From assembly GCA_951217055.1 (NCBI GenBank), contig OX578277.1:66992388-67056387 (forward strand): DNA of 64,000 bases. The letters are read 5' to 3'. The notes under the pieces were generated by a model. It saw nothing but the letters and a program-made list of their open reading frames with translations, had not been told where the DNA came from and searched no databases. The position numbers and the translations under genes were made by a program. Below are positions 36,322 through 48,664 of this stretch, piece after piece. Position 1 is the first letter of the stretch. Each line of letters starts with the position of its first letter. The DNA comes from Gerris lacustris. Taxonomy: Eukaryota; Arthropoda; Insecta; Hemiptera; Gerridae.

Positions 36322-36358
36322 GAACGCAGTCAGCACTTCTGAAGTACTGACTGCGTTC
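36322..36358. repeat. 37-bp near-perfect palindrome
   Basis: gaacgcagtcag ... ctgactgcgttc with an inner acttctgaagt; only one position fails to pair. It lies just outside the right duplication of the 34.8-36.3 kb element. Confidence 0.85.
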
Positions 36359-36828
36359 AAAATACAGAACGGAATGGTTTGTGATCATTGCATACCTTAA
36401 AACCACTTTTAAAAAAAAATAATCTAAAGTGAAAAATCTAAGGTTAAAATCTAAAAAAAAATCCGACAAGGAGGACCCTTATACTTAGAGAACGTACCGG
36501 CGCATTGATACTGTTTGAAGAGTTGGGATATATTTAACAATGTTAATGTACAAACTCGTTCACGCCTCGTTCCAGTCACTTCTCTCTAATTTGTCGTACA
36601 GAGGTAACCCCAAGCTCTCCAGACATACGGAAGTTATTCTACGTTAAATGCTTAACATTTAATACATCATGATGTATGAATGAAAGACATTGTTAAATTA
36701 TAATACTTGTTTTCTCTTACAAATAAAATATTTTACTTTTTATCCGGTTGATTAACGATTAACAAGGAATAACATGGTTTGAACAATCATACTGTTTCTC
36801 TAAGAAAATTGGTTTATTGGAAACAAAA

Positions 36829-37333
36829 TTACTACGTTCACACATCGTTTTGGAAACGGTTTTGAAAACGATCCGCTACTTCAAAACACTGTACGAACGG
36901 AGATCGACGGATCGTATCGGTTTAGATCCGATCCACCAAAAATACGTGATCGGAACGGGGGATCGAATTCAAAACGCTCGTGTGAACAGGTCGTGGAGGG
37001 GATCGAGGTTTCAGGTTATTTTACTCTTTTCCACTTTTTAAGTTCTTTGTTTTCGTGAGCTTCCGTTTCTTTTTTTTTTAACTGCAAAAACGTTTTTAAA
37101 CAAAAGTTAAAACTATAAAGAACCTGTAAAAACTTTTAATAACTTGTAAATAAAATGTAAAAATTCGCGGACATATTGGGTAACAAGAAAGAAGGTTTTA
37201 CTCGTGACGTCACCGTTACGAGATTTCGAAAACAAATATTTCGATCTCCTGTATTTTTTGTTGTAAGAACGCGTATCGTTTTGAAAACGAATTGGATCCG
37301 AAACGCTTTCAAAACGATGTGTGAACGTAGTAA
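36829..37333. mobile_element. 0.5-kb MITE with TACTACGTTCACACATCG ends
   Basis: Left ttactacgttcacacatcg and right cgatgtgtgaacgtagtaa are exact reverse complements; homology continues inward as gttttgraaacg-type repeats (cgttttggaaacgg, then gttttgaaaacgat on the left, atcgttttgaaaacga on the right). The interior is rich in gatcggatc-like motifs, unlike the surroundings. Open frames across it follow the repeats and are not genes. Flanking bases permit a TA or TAA duplication, so the superfamily is not fixed. Confidence 0.85.
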
Positions 37334-37402
37334 ATATTTTGTGAATATTATTAAAGATTTTTATTTGGTGAAATCATTCATACATCCAAAAATGACTTCA
37401 CT

Positions 37403-37632
37403 AATTCAACTTGTATAATATAGAGGAATAAATGGAACATGTGTTAAATATGGCAGCTTGTTATAGTCATTGTTTACTCAGTTATCTCTAATCGCATGAA
37501 TCGTAAAATAACTTGTGAATTATAAATTCAACTTGTATAATATAGAGGAATAAATGGAACATGTGTTGAATATGGCAGCTTGTTATAGTTATTGTTTACT
37601 CAGTTATCTCTAATCGCATGAATCATAAAATA
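37403..37632 (+). repeat. tandem duplication, 122-bp period, two copies
   Basis: The roughly 108-bp segments 37403-37510 and 37525-37632 (aattcaacttgtataatata ... cgcatgaatc) are identical apart from about three substitutions, separated by 14 bp. This is a recent local duplication of non-coding DNA. Confidence 0.93.
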
Positions 37633-39235
37633 TGACAGATATTATATGGTCAAGTTCTACAAAGTGAAGCTTTCTCATTTTCAAGAAGAAAAAAGAAATC
37701 TTGTTTAATCTTTTAAACTTTAATTTCCGCATGAATATACTTGCATGATGATAGAATAATTATGTGTTTTATAATAAAAGTATAAAAATTAAAAGGTCAC
37801 TCAAATTTTCAAAACGGCCCAGTCAATTATAGATAAAACTATCACTTGAATTATTTTTGGACATGTAAGCAATAATTAAATCGTTTTAGAAACTTTATCA
37901 TATTGTAATTTTACTAGTAGATTAATATCATAATTAAAGGTGGTTAAAGCAGGATGTTATTCGGAGAGGTAGTTTGTTATATTGTTACGTACCTAGTTTA
38001 CAAGAAGTAGATTGAGTTCAAACTGTTTTTGTCGTAGATCAGAATAATTTAACTTTGACGTTCTCTAATAACTACGTTATTAATATCTACGATTAATCGT
38101 AATATTATTTTATAAAATCTTTTGTAAAAAATACTATTAACATTTGCAGAGAAAAAATGCTCACAGTATATCATACAACAAATTATTAATTCATATTCAT
38201 TCTAAATATTTTACATAATAGTAAACATTTATAATATTCGATGAGAAAATGTCCACTTATACAGGTTATAAGGGTTGTCGGTCAACTTATGATTACTTAC
38301 TACTAATTGTATGATTTGACTTTATACGTTAATATTTATTGCCTAAGCTACTCACGATTGAATTGCAATAATAAGATAATTCTTTAAAATAAATATTTCT
38401 AAGGGCAAAAAGATAAATATTACTAAATATTTAAGGATACAATTGAGTACTTAAAGGGAATTAACAAATTAATATGTGATATCAAAAAGAGGCCAATTCA
38501 AAAATTACAATAAAGGTATTGTTATGGTTACAAGATTTAAGTAGGATACAAAAATGTGAAATTAAAATTTTGTTTAGTCTTGCTCAGACTCCAAATTCAA
38601 AATAAAAACAGTTGTGAAATCTTAAGATCATAAGGTGCTTGACATTTTCTTTGTTGAAGGTGAAATATGAGTGTTTACAAAGAATTTATACAGTGGAATC
38701 AAGACTTTGACCACGACTGTGAAAGTTCACTATTTTACATCTTTCAAAGTTCTCGACTGTAGAAATCACCTTCGAACACATTGAAAGAAAATGAAAGCTA
38801 TCGGATTCTAGGTCAAAACAACAAGACGTACTTATCCAGTACACCTTTAATTTATTGAACTTTCTCAAAAAAAACTAATTTAATTTAAGTTAACTTCCTT
38901 ATTAATCATATATTAATATAATTTTTAAGTTTAAAAAAAAGATAAGAAATCTAATAGGAATAGACATAAAAATCTTAAGGGAAAGTTATTCTTACGTTGC
39001 CATACAAACTATTCAACGCATCATAATTATTTTTAGTATCGTATATACATTTTTTAGATTTGTTAGATTTATTTCCCCTTTGTACTTATTTCCCTTAAAG
39101 ATTTTATTAGAAATCCTTGTTAATATAATTTAAAAATAAAGAAAACAAAGTGCGTTACCTGAATTATTTATATTTTTTAACCAAAAATATCGATATAGGT
39201 ATTTCGATATAAATATAAGTTGTTTTTTTAGAAAT
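37633..39235. other. AT-rich gene-free stretch
   Basis: No supported gene or bounded repeat. Confidence 0.5.
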
Positions 39236-39327
39236 ACGTTATATTATATATATAATATAACGTATATTATATATATATTAACGTAATATAACGTTATATT
39301 ATATATATAATATTATATTATATATAG

Positions 39328-39395
<68 letters not shown>

Positions 39396-39415
39396 AAATA
39401 TATATATATATAACG
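39236..39415. repeat. AT microsatellite and nested TA palindromes
   Basis: Repeated acgttatattatatat-type palindromes (39236-39320) lead into a (TA)n tract to about 39390 and back to taacgtta. The whole region can fold into alternative hairpins. Confidence 0.9.
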
Positions 39416-41150
39416 TTATGGATTTCCATTAACCTATATCATTTATTAACTGATTGGTAGCAATAAAAAGGAGTTAAACAACAATACTTGGGTGAAGGCA
39501 TCACCTCTATATTATTATTATTATGTACTAGACATTCTACAGATGTTTTCTATATTTTACAGATAATGTTTTTTATCTTAAACATTGAAGATACTTGTAG
39601 GCACTATCTACCCATAAATCAAGATATTAAAATAAAATTGTAGGCCCTTACAAATTAATCGTTTAAAATTTAAACCCTGTTATCTTAAAAACATAGTGCC
39701 CCTCAAGAATCGGTTTCCTTAAGTACATAGAGATTCGTAGTTAGAACATTTCAATTTAATTAAATTATAAAGCTCAAATTATAAACAATTTGAGTTTCGC
39801 TATTTTAAACCAATTAACAAGTAGATAATATTGATTTTAAACTAATATAAAATAAATTATGAGCTCAATTTCCAATAAAAGATTTAAAGCATGCGACAGT
39901 AAAATGTTGCCATTATCAATGTTCAATCGGCTGAATAAACTTTAATGACGAATTTATAATTACCTATTGTAGCTTAAATAGATTTGTGACTGATTTATCG
40001 ACTAGATGGGTTAAAAAAAACTTATTTTAGCAAATTTCATTGAAATCAGTTTAGCTACTGGCATATGAATAAGTTTTGTATTAAAAAAAAACAAGGGAGT
40101 GACAGACTTGTACTCGTAAGTAGATTAAGTTTGCAAGGATATTTGCAGCTTTAGTTTCAAGGGTCTACTAGTTCGATTGCCAATGTCAACCTTATTGCTA
40201 TATTTGAAGCAGCTCTTGAATATACAAACTGCTTCATAAATAAGCTTTGGAGTAATATATAACTTAGAGAAAAAACTACATATTTAATGGCAGCATATGT
40301 TACTCTGTTTATTCTATAACAAAAATCAATTATGTTCCTTTTTATAAACTCATTCCGGATAAAAAAAAAAAGGTTAATATTAATTTATAACTTGGTTAGT
40401 AAAATTAAGTATAGATATTAATGTTTGTGTCTGCAGATTTATCTGTTTAGAATGTAGAGATAAAACCAGTTGTACTAGTTACATCGAACAACAAAAGTAA
40501 TTAAGTTTATTGATCATACATATTGTGAAAATGCGGAAAATAAGGAGAAAGTGAGAAGTAGAGCTTTGTTTATATACCTACTGCAGAAGTGTGATATAAG
40601 TACCTAAATACAGAACATAAAGGAACTAATAAAAAAATATATAATACATATGCAAAACTAGATAAAAGCGCTACTGTTTGCAAGAATGAAAGAACAAGTG
40701 TAGGATCCGAACATTCATTAATACAAATTTTGACACTCAATAAGTTAGTTTACATCAAAATGATAAGGAAAAAACTTGACTATTTATTGTTATATATTTT
40801 AGTATTTAATAAAATATTAGATTAGACACAATTTATGATTGTCCGGTTAAAATAAAACCTGCTCTAACAGCTAACAGCTACTTCCAAGACTTCGAAGTGT
40901 GTAATATAAAAATACAATAATTAAAAATATTTGAAGTATGGAATGGTGCATTACTCTATTGAGTAATGCTAATAAACAAAATAACTAATATTTATTTTCC
41001 ACTATTTCAAGTATGAACGGGAATCATCTCATTCACTCTTAATTATGCATGCTGTTATAAGTTATTTAATAAAACAATGTGTACAAATGAATGCCTTCTT
41101 AAAGGCGAAATTAAGAAAGAAGGTATTGACGTTGGAATGAGGAAAGTAAT
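39416..41150. other. AT-rich gene-free stretch
   Basis: No supported gene or bounded repeat. Confidence 0.5.
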
Positions 41151-41179
41151 ATTATACAGAAAAAGAGGTGGCACCTTAC

Positions 41180-41400
41180 CTTGATGTTGTATGTATTACT
41201 AGAGCTGTCAGTGTGGATCGTCATTAGATGTCGATGTATCAGGCGGCATGGTTCTCAAGGGATTCTCAAGTATCTTGTCAGCTATCACACTCTCACCCGC
41301 CTCAAGTCATTCACATGAAGAGAAAACAGACCCCACCCTCGCCTAGTTCTTTATATCACATATCACTACACTACTACAATTCAAGTCCTCTCCCCTTATT
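41180..41400 (-). other. possible non-coding 5' exon (weak)
   Basis: A patch of higher GC content. On the minus strand it ends in a good splice-donor context, CATCAAG|GTAAGG (boundary 41180/41179). There is no long minus-strand frame (the best reads MPPDTSTSNDDPH then stop), so if real it would be an untranslated leader exon. The overlapping plus-strand 102-codon frame has no recognisable motif. Chance is the main alternative. Confidence 0.2.
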
Positions 41401-41639
41401 ATACTCTTTAGAAAGAAGGAATAACTGTCACCGAAATTCAGCACCTGTAACAGATCAGAAGTATTGTGTTAAAAATTTAGGTCAGCAGAGTTTGGACTAC
41501 TTAGCAGCTAGAAATCAAAACCATCATCTTAATTAGATTTAGAGAAGTCGAAGCCAGTCAGTATAAAGTAAGTGCTGGCTGGAGATAATAACAGTTTAGA
41601 TTATTCGACGAACTAATGTGAATAATGTAAACTCCACCA

Positions 41640-41960
41640 TTTCTTTTACACATTTTGAAACATCTTCAGAGATGTTGACAGTCTGTCGGTCTGTCTGTCG
41701 TTCAATTTGAGGGAACCAACATATCATAAAAACTGGACAAACAGTTTTATTGAAATTTGGAGGTCATAATTTGCCCATTATTGGTCCCATATAAGCTTCA
41801 ACCTTCTGCGCCTGTTTTTTTCTCTTTCACATGAGCACAAACATACATTTATTTATACCTTATGTCTTTAAGAGTTCTCATCTAATTTTCAATAAATTTG
41901 GATGTTACGTCAAAAGTAGCCCACGGATGGTTCTATATTAATTTGAACCGTCTGCGCTCT
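41640..41960 (-). repeat. dispersed repeat family B, copy 4 (minus)
   Basis: Reverse complement of the family: gacagtctgtcggtctgtct, cccattattggtcccatat, ccttctgcgcctg, atgagcacaaacatacatt and gtagcccacgg. It lies in opposite orientation to the copy beginning at 42581. Confidence 0.8.
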
Positions 41961-42580
41961 TTAAATGTTCCTAAATTTGTGCTTTTATTCAAATAAAAAA
42001 TTAAAACAATATTTATAGATTTAAAATGATAGGAGAAAAATAATTAAATAAATTAAACTACCACTGAAGATAAATAAATTACACAATGATGAATGATGGT
42101 TTGTAAAATCATAATATCATTTACATTATAGAATGTGAGGGAGCTATATACCCCTCTAATTGTCAGATTTGTACAACCATATAGCGCATGTACTCATAGA
42201 ATAATGTATTATCAAAATATACCTTTTTGTTACAAGAGGAGAAAAATATGAAAATTTTAGTTCAACTATATTATTGAGAGGGAGCAAATTCAAAGGCTGT
42301 ACCTCATTTTTAGTTGGTTTCAGAGTAAATTTAGAATGTAATTCTGTATGACCACAGGTGCCATTCACCTTGGGTGAAATTAGATTGTGAATCTTGGTAG
42401 ATAGAAAAACTGTTGACGGAGAAAGGAATTTTGTTGCGTCCATAATGAGCCCACCCTCTAAACACGTGGGATAAGAATATTCAAGTGTAGGAGACACAAG
42501 GCACACTGGCACACTTTCACGTTTAACAGGATTTCTTGATTGACTTTGATTGCCAAAAATAGTGTTGACTTAAAAAATTG

Positions 42581-43100
42581 TCTGCCAATTAGTGTGGCAT
42601 ATAGCTTCCTCACGTTCTATTTCGTATACTTTAATGATTTTATGGATATAACTTATTATTGTAAATTTTATTTAATTTCCCCCGTTTTTTAAAACTCATA
42701 ATTGTTTGAATTTTTACTTGAATTAAAGTATAAATTTAGCAAAGTTTAAAGCGCAGACGGTTGAAATTAATCTGAGGCTATCTGCGGGCTACTACTACTA
42801 TCGATAATCCATTCAAATATCATAAAAATCAGATAAGTACTTTTGAAGATATAGGTAATGCATGTACTAATGTATTATTATACAAATACATGTATTTACA
42901 TGTAATAATACATGTAAATAAATTTATGTTTGTGCGCATGTGGAAGAGAAACAAATGAGCGCAGAAGGTTAAAACTTATATGGTACCAACAATGAGCTAA
43001 TTATGGACCTACCATCCAAATATCATTAAAATTGGACGAGTAAGCCGTTTTTCCTTTTTTTGTTGCTTCCAAGTTTACCCGGAAGCTATGGGATCGTGCG
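42581..43100 (+). repeat. dispersed repeat family B, copy 5
   Basis: Begins with tctgccaattagtgtggcat and continues through cttcctcacgttc, gcgcagacggttgaaatta, aatcagataagtactttt, tgtttgtgcgcatgtgg, aatgagcgcagaaggtt and tattaaaattgg-like phrases to gtttacccggaagct. It contains the most complete left half of the family in the window. No intact frame. Confidence 0.8.
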
Positions 43101-43611
43101 GAACAACGAAATTATTTTATGGCTCCGATTTAAAAAAATCAGTAATATTTTAAATTCAAATTTAAAGTATTAAGATCACTATAAAAGACAACATGTACAT
43201 AATAAGATGTAAATAAACATGTCCACTGTTAAAAAGTGAACAGCCGGAAACTTCAGCGCATATTTCATCACTCCCCAGACAGAACGAACAGCTTTTTCCT
43301 CGATGCATTTAGTAAGTGAGGAGGTGGAGGATACAAATCTATTTACTGTATTGACAATAGTGTTTAAAAAACTGGTTACCAATATATTTAATTTTATGGC
43401 AAACACACTAAAAATATGTTCTTTTTTCTTAAATTAATAAATTTTAATTTAATACTATGATCAATTTAATGATAAAAAAAAAAATAATCATTATTATTAC
43501 AACCAAATGTTAAGAGGTCTGTTTTTATTGTCATTTTATTTTTTGACTGATTTATCTACCCTATAATTTACTCAAATCTAGTGTTATTTTTGTTATTGCA
43601 ATGATTAAATA

Positions 43612-43613
<2 letters not shown>

Positions 43614-43659
<46 letters not shown>

Positions 43660-43680
43660 AAGGAGCTTTTCTCTTTATTT
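43614..43680 (-). repeat. 45-nt poly(T); possible retroposed poly(A) end
   Basis: An uninterrupted run of 45 T (43614-43658). On the minus strand the sequence just before it reads aaataaagagaaaagctcc, that is an AATAAA signal about 15-20 nt upstream of a 45-nt A tail. This suggests the 3' end of a retroposed transcript or LINE/SINE in minus orientation, but no coding remnant or target duplication was found upstream. Confidence 0.55.
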
Positions 43681-43739
43681 GTTTAATTTTGTATGAAACT
43701 GTTGTTTTAAATAGTAATATTATTATTAAATTAAATTAC

Positions 43740-43960
43740 AATGTCTATGCAAATTTCAGCTTTCTAGGTAGTCGGGAAGTCGGGAAATAGGTCAAATTTA
43801 GGTGATAAGATTTGGAGCAAACCTTAACAAATTAATCAATTAATTAGCTAACCAATGATTGATTATTCTATTTTCATCGAAAATTAATAATCTGTACAAC
43901 TTTCAGCTTCCTAGGTAGTCGGGAAGTGAGTCAAACTTAGCTTACAATATTTGGAGAGAC
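43740..43960 (+). repeat. two tandem copies of a short repeat related to family C
   Basis: caaatttcagctttctaggt, then agtcgggaag (43749-43778) and caactttcagcttcctaggt, then agtcgggaagtg (about 43898-43929) are clearly related, and the phrase resembles gctattcgggaagttagtt in family C. Confidence 0.65.
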
Positions 43961-45414
43961 AAGAGACAAGTGAAGTTAAATAAAAGACAGTAAAGAAGAA
44001 TAAAATTAGGTATATGTATGTATATTAGTATATTTATACTTTTATAACGAGTTCTTAGATTTTGAAATTTTAATAAACATATTTTTGTATATAAAAATGT
44101 TTTGTTATGTTATCTTAAGAAACAATATATTGTTTACAAAAGTCTACTTGACATATCCAAGATAACATAATTGTCACATCCAAGAACCTAGTACTTATGT
44201 AAAACAAGGAAATGTTCTCAATATGATCTCCTAACGTTACGGGGCAACTCTAACAACTAACAATACAAGAATATCATATTGCATTATAAATCCATATTCA
44301 GAAACCTGTCCCGTTCCTAACATTTATGGATTGCTTCACAGTTACCTCTTTTGGTAGAAATAAAACCATTCAATCCAAAACACACAACTGTCCTACCCAA
44401 GAACAGGCCCGTCGAGAGCCGTAGTGGGCCCCACGGCTAGACCTATAAGGGCCCCCCTCTTTTCACTGGTTTTTATTCGTCATTGTAGGACTTTACACTA
44501 ATAACTTTTGTATTGAGCTTTTCAACTCTTCAACTCATTTTTTTATATTTATACAAGTAGGAGTAGGCTAATAAAGAGGAGCATTTAAAAGAAAAACTAA
44601 GTAAACACTAACACAAACAGGACAAAACCAAAAGAAACTCTTCTTTGTCAACATCTGTGTGGTACAGTTTAAACCATTTTTAGGGTTTCTTGGAGGTCAT
44701 CCTACAAACCCTAAATGTTATGCTTTTGGTAGTTCGTCCATCCGTCCGTCGCATCTTGGAGTATATCTCCCGACCTACTGTAGCTAGAGATTTGAAATAT
44801 AGTATACACGTTAAACTTTTTTGCCCAAAAACAGGAAAAACATTGCAAACTTAAAAACTCAAAATTTCTTCGATCAGCGAGCAATTGCGAACTAATTGCA
44901 ATATTTTATATTTTTTTTAATTTTTGAGTAGGTGTAATTTCAAAGGCATTGAAATGCAAATCACAAATGTATATCGTGTTTCCAAAATGGCGGTCATTTT
45001 ACTCCCGAAATTATTAAAACAAAACACAAAAATATGTCCTCCCCTCCCCCGCTACCCAATAAAGACAGGGCCTAAAAGTAAGGCAAAAATACATACATAT
45101 ACAACTGTGGTCCAATGATATTTCCGGGAGTGGCCGAGCTATAATATAATATGGAGACGTCAAAATTTTTAATTTTTGTTATTTTTAAATGGGGTATCAT
45201 TTTAAAAGTATTGTAATGTGGATCATAAATATATACGGTGTTTCCAAAGTGGCGGCCATTACACCTAAAAGAACCAAATAAGTGTGTACATTAGATTCTA
45301 AAAGGGTAATATATGTGCACGTGCACACCTTGCTTTACTTCCCCTAAGTGCAACTTTTTATACATATTTTACTTTAAAAAAATAAAGTAGGAAATATGAA
45401 TTTTTATGACCGAA

Positions 45415-45966
45415 GAATAGTGCATTACGCATCTAGTACGGAAAGTAGCATTTTGCATGCGAACGTGGAGTTTGCACCCGAGCGACAGCGAGGATAGTAA
45501 AACCACAGGAGCAAAGCAAAATGCAGTTTTCGCGCGAGTTCCGTACCTATTTTATCTACGGTCGTTGGATTTTAATAATGAATAAAGAAAAAATAATTTA
45601 ATAAATTTCCTGTATGTAAGTTCGCATTTCTCTTTTGATTAAGATGACATCAATTTATTTGTTGTATTTTGTGGAGGAGTATTATTCTCCTCATTTTCGT
45701 CATAATCACTTAAGTCACACATTGTTTTTCACTAAAAACTCGATATAATCAGTTACTTTACCTAATTAAACAAACAGCAAAAAATTAGTTTTGTCAAATG
45801 TAAACAAACACGCGATAAGGTGAATAATCCACCCTAGTGTAATAAAGTAGTGAAATAAAGAAGAATTATGAAGCGCATGCGCAATGAATACAACTACGAA
45901 AAGAATCACTTTCTACGCATCTAAACAAAGATAAAATGTTTATATTTCGTATCAATCGTAGATAAC
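45415..45966 (-). mobile_element. palindrome-bearing ORF element, copy 2 (nested in the hAT element)
   Basis: Minus-strand copy of the element at 17.1-17.7 kb. The end motif (cgtagat at 45957-45963), the leader, the ORF start, and the right hairpin region (gcattttgcatgc ... gcaaaatgc) are all recognisable. The central palindrome is eroded (about 45825-45885) and the ORF is broken, so this is the oldest of the three copies. It lies wholly inside the hAT element. Confidence 0.75.
45600..45722 (-). pseudogene. broken copy of the conserved small ORF
   Basis: From the ATG at 45722 (minus) the frame reads MCDLSDYDENEENN, a deletion relative to the other copies, then NTTNKLMSS, a stop, and SKEKCELTYRKF. 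The stop and the internal deletion mark it as a decayed version of the ORFs at 17395 and 60752. Confidence 0.6.
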
Positions 45967-46517
45967 CCGTTTTAGTAGCTTGCTGGCAAGTACTTGCCGG
46001 GATTTTTCAACCTAGTGGTGCATTTACTATTTTTCAACTTTGGATATGTCCAAATAAAACTGAACAAATCATTGATTTTGTTGACTGCTTCCTATCGATC
46101 ACTCCAGATTCCAATCCCACTGTCAATTAAAACACAAAAAAATTAAATTTTGAAGCGATTTTCTGGGTTCTCTGTGGATTTTTCTTGAGACCTACCGGGA
46201 TGCAGCTTAGTAATTTTTCGCTTCTCAGTCTCGGTACCGGCAAATTCTCTCGCAAACTTAATTACCAAACATGGTTTACAACTTTAATATTAACTAATAT
46301 TATTTTTAATTATTATTAATATTATTACGAATATTAGTATTTAATATTTCAATCTTATATTGCCGATAATTTGGTGTTGGGGACTTGAGACAGCCGGGCC
46401 CTTTAGGGGAGGTCCGGGCCCCCCGGCACCAGCCGTACCTGCCGCCCCCTCTCGACGGGCCTGCCCAAGAACCTTATGAATTAGAATTGAAGTAAAATAA
46501 AAAGTTCTTCATCTTTT

Positions 46518-47165
46518 TACTACGTTTCTATTAGCTTGCTTTTTTGTTTGTTTGTTGTTTGTTTGTTTGTCCGGTACAAATCTGGCAATCGATTTTTAAC
46601 TAACTTCCCGAATAGCTAGACATTTGAAACTTTTAGCATAGCTCAGAACACGATGACAATGCATTATTTTAATACTTTTAGCCATCTTTCAGCAGAATTT
46701 AATTGGTTTTCAGCAAATTTTGCTGTATGGAAAGTTAGTTTGGAATAAATCCATAAGTTATTTTATTTGTTTTGCCATGTCCCATATTTATACAATCTTC
46801 GTTTTGACGGGTTTCAAATTTGTGATTTTTATAAATAAGAGATAAACATTAAATTACAGCAAAACAGGAAATATATCGATTATATTATTTATCGATTATA
46901 TGATTTATATTATTTCAAATATATCGATGGCACGGTTTAGATTTGGTGTTGGGGAGATCCGTTGTACAAAGATTTGTCCTTTTATAGGTTTGATTAGCTC
47001 TCTACATGGTTGTCATTCATGTGAAGTAAATAAATTGGGGACTTCTTTTTTTTTTCACTAACATTATATATTATATAACAATAACAATTATATTATCAAC
47101 ATTACATACGATTCAACAGAAAATTTAAAAACGTAGTATATAAAAAGTTCTTTTTATCTTGAAAT
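46518..47165 (-). repeat. dispersed repeat family C, copy 2
   Basis: Reverse-complement partner of 24370-24952, about 650 bp, starting 47 bp beyond the right duplication of the hAT element. It has an extra short atcgattatatgat duplication near 46870-46905 and an expanded tttgtttg tract near 46541-46570. Confidence 0.85.
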
Positions 47166-48660
47166 TATTCTACATTAGCTAGCCGGATATAATTGAAATT
47201 TATATTCATATAAAATAAATAATTTCAAAGGGATTTTATTTTACGATTATAATTATGAAACTTAGATCTATGACTTGGTATTACGTAAAAACATGACTTC
47301 AGACGAGCAAAAAAACGCAGGTGAATGGAGTCAAGTTCTGATGTTGCAAGGATAATCATTGCAAGAACAAACAGATCTCAAAAAACAAGAAAATCTGCTA
47401 CAGTCCAAGATATCTTTTCAAGTAATAGTAAAACACTAAAAAAGTAAAAACTTAATTATAAACTTTCTTCAATTTATTAAAAAAAAAAAAAAGATGGTAA
47501 CTTCAATGCGGGGAAACAATTTTTTCTTGTTACAAAACCTCCTAGAAAGGAATTTAGAAATTTACTCAGCTTCTCTACTTGTATACAATTAAAAATTATT
47601 CAAAATAGTTGTCAAGTTATCAAGTAATAACAAGCTATGTTTATTTTTATTTATCCTCATATAACGATTAATGGACGAGACTAAAAAAATAATTAGGAAA
47701 TGCCTAACATATTTATCTAATTTGCCTTCACATCTATTTACCACACATTACTATCTAGATTTAGCCTTTCATAGTAATTACACTAATTTAATCAATGGAT
47801 CAGGTAGAAAATCTTTTTTCTAACAAAATGAAAAATGGTATGCATAACAATTGCATAGCAGTCTTAGATTTACTTAAATTTTAATGAATTGATGCAAAGA
47901 AAAATGCAAAAAATGTGATGACCAAAAGTGTTCTCTATTTCCTTCGAGAAATCTAAAAAAAAAAGTTATTTAATTAAATTGCCAGTAATACATACTAAAC
48001 TATAGTCATTTTCTTACTTTCTGATTGGTCAGAAGCATTAGCATGAGAAATTGAGTGTAAATTCAGTTTTTAATTTAAACCGAGTTAACATCCGCTAAAC
48101 TTAAAAAGTCGCTTAGATTAGTCACTGGTCGGTAATCTAAGCATACGAAGTTGTTCAGAAAATCACCTTCTGAACTTAAACAAAATATTTAAAAAACGTT
48201 AATTACATTACCATGTTATATATATTATTAATGAGTATTTTTTTTTTATCCCTAAAGACATCAAAAAATTTAACAAATTAATTATATATTTTTAAACTAT
48301 AACAAGAGGCAAATGAAACCCCTCTGATCAGAGTAATGTATAAACAAGGGTTAGCTTTACAACGCAGTTATTACATAAACATTTTCATAAAATATGTGCC
48401 ATTAAAAAATTCAATTTTACACTAATAAATCTAGAAAGGAAATTCTTTCAAGCGTGTCGGCACCATCAATCACAATGATTATGACAGCTTGAGGGCATCA
48501 GGGTTTGGCTTTTCCAGCATTCAAGTGTAAGCATTGAATGTTCAATCTATTAAAATATAACTAATTAAAGTATTTCACAATCATATATTCGTAACATAAT
48601 CTCAGAAAATGTACAGGCCTGATTTTACTTTTTCATATACCTACGTAGAATATATGGAAA
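47166..48660. other. AT-rich gene-free stretch
   Basis: No supported gene or bounded repeat. Confidence 0.5.
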
Positions 48661-48664
48661 AATG

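Larger units (their letters stand above)
44404..46463. mobile_element. 2.06-kb hAT-type non-autonomous element
   Basis: The ends are caggcccgtcgagag (44404-44418) and its exact reverse complement ctctcgacgggcctg (46449-46463). An exact 8-bp direct repeat, cccaagaa, lies outside at 44396-44403 and 46464-46471. CAG-starting TIRs with 8-bp duplications are the hallmark of hAT elements. GC-rich subterminal zones (ggccccacggc, gggcccccct; and gggccctttagg, gtccgggccccccgg) lie at both ends. No transposase frame remains. The interior carries two related segments (about 44930-45000 and 45190-45265, both with gtgtttccaaa and tggcggyca) and the palindrome-bearing ORF element, inserted on the minus strand. 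Confidence 0.92.

Noticed and set aside
36817..37418. Two frames of 74 and 80 codons
   Set aside because: They follow the terminal repeats of the 0.5-kb MITE and have no independent support.
41228..41536. 102-codon plus-strand frame rich in His, Ser and Pro
   Set aside because: No motif recognised, no Kozak-type or splice context that favours it, and the minus strand has the better splice signal.
44924..45118. 64-codon frame inside the hAT element
   Set aside because: It covers one of two related non-coding segments (gtgtttccaaaatggcgg) common in arthropod repeats and has no transposase motif.
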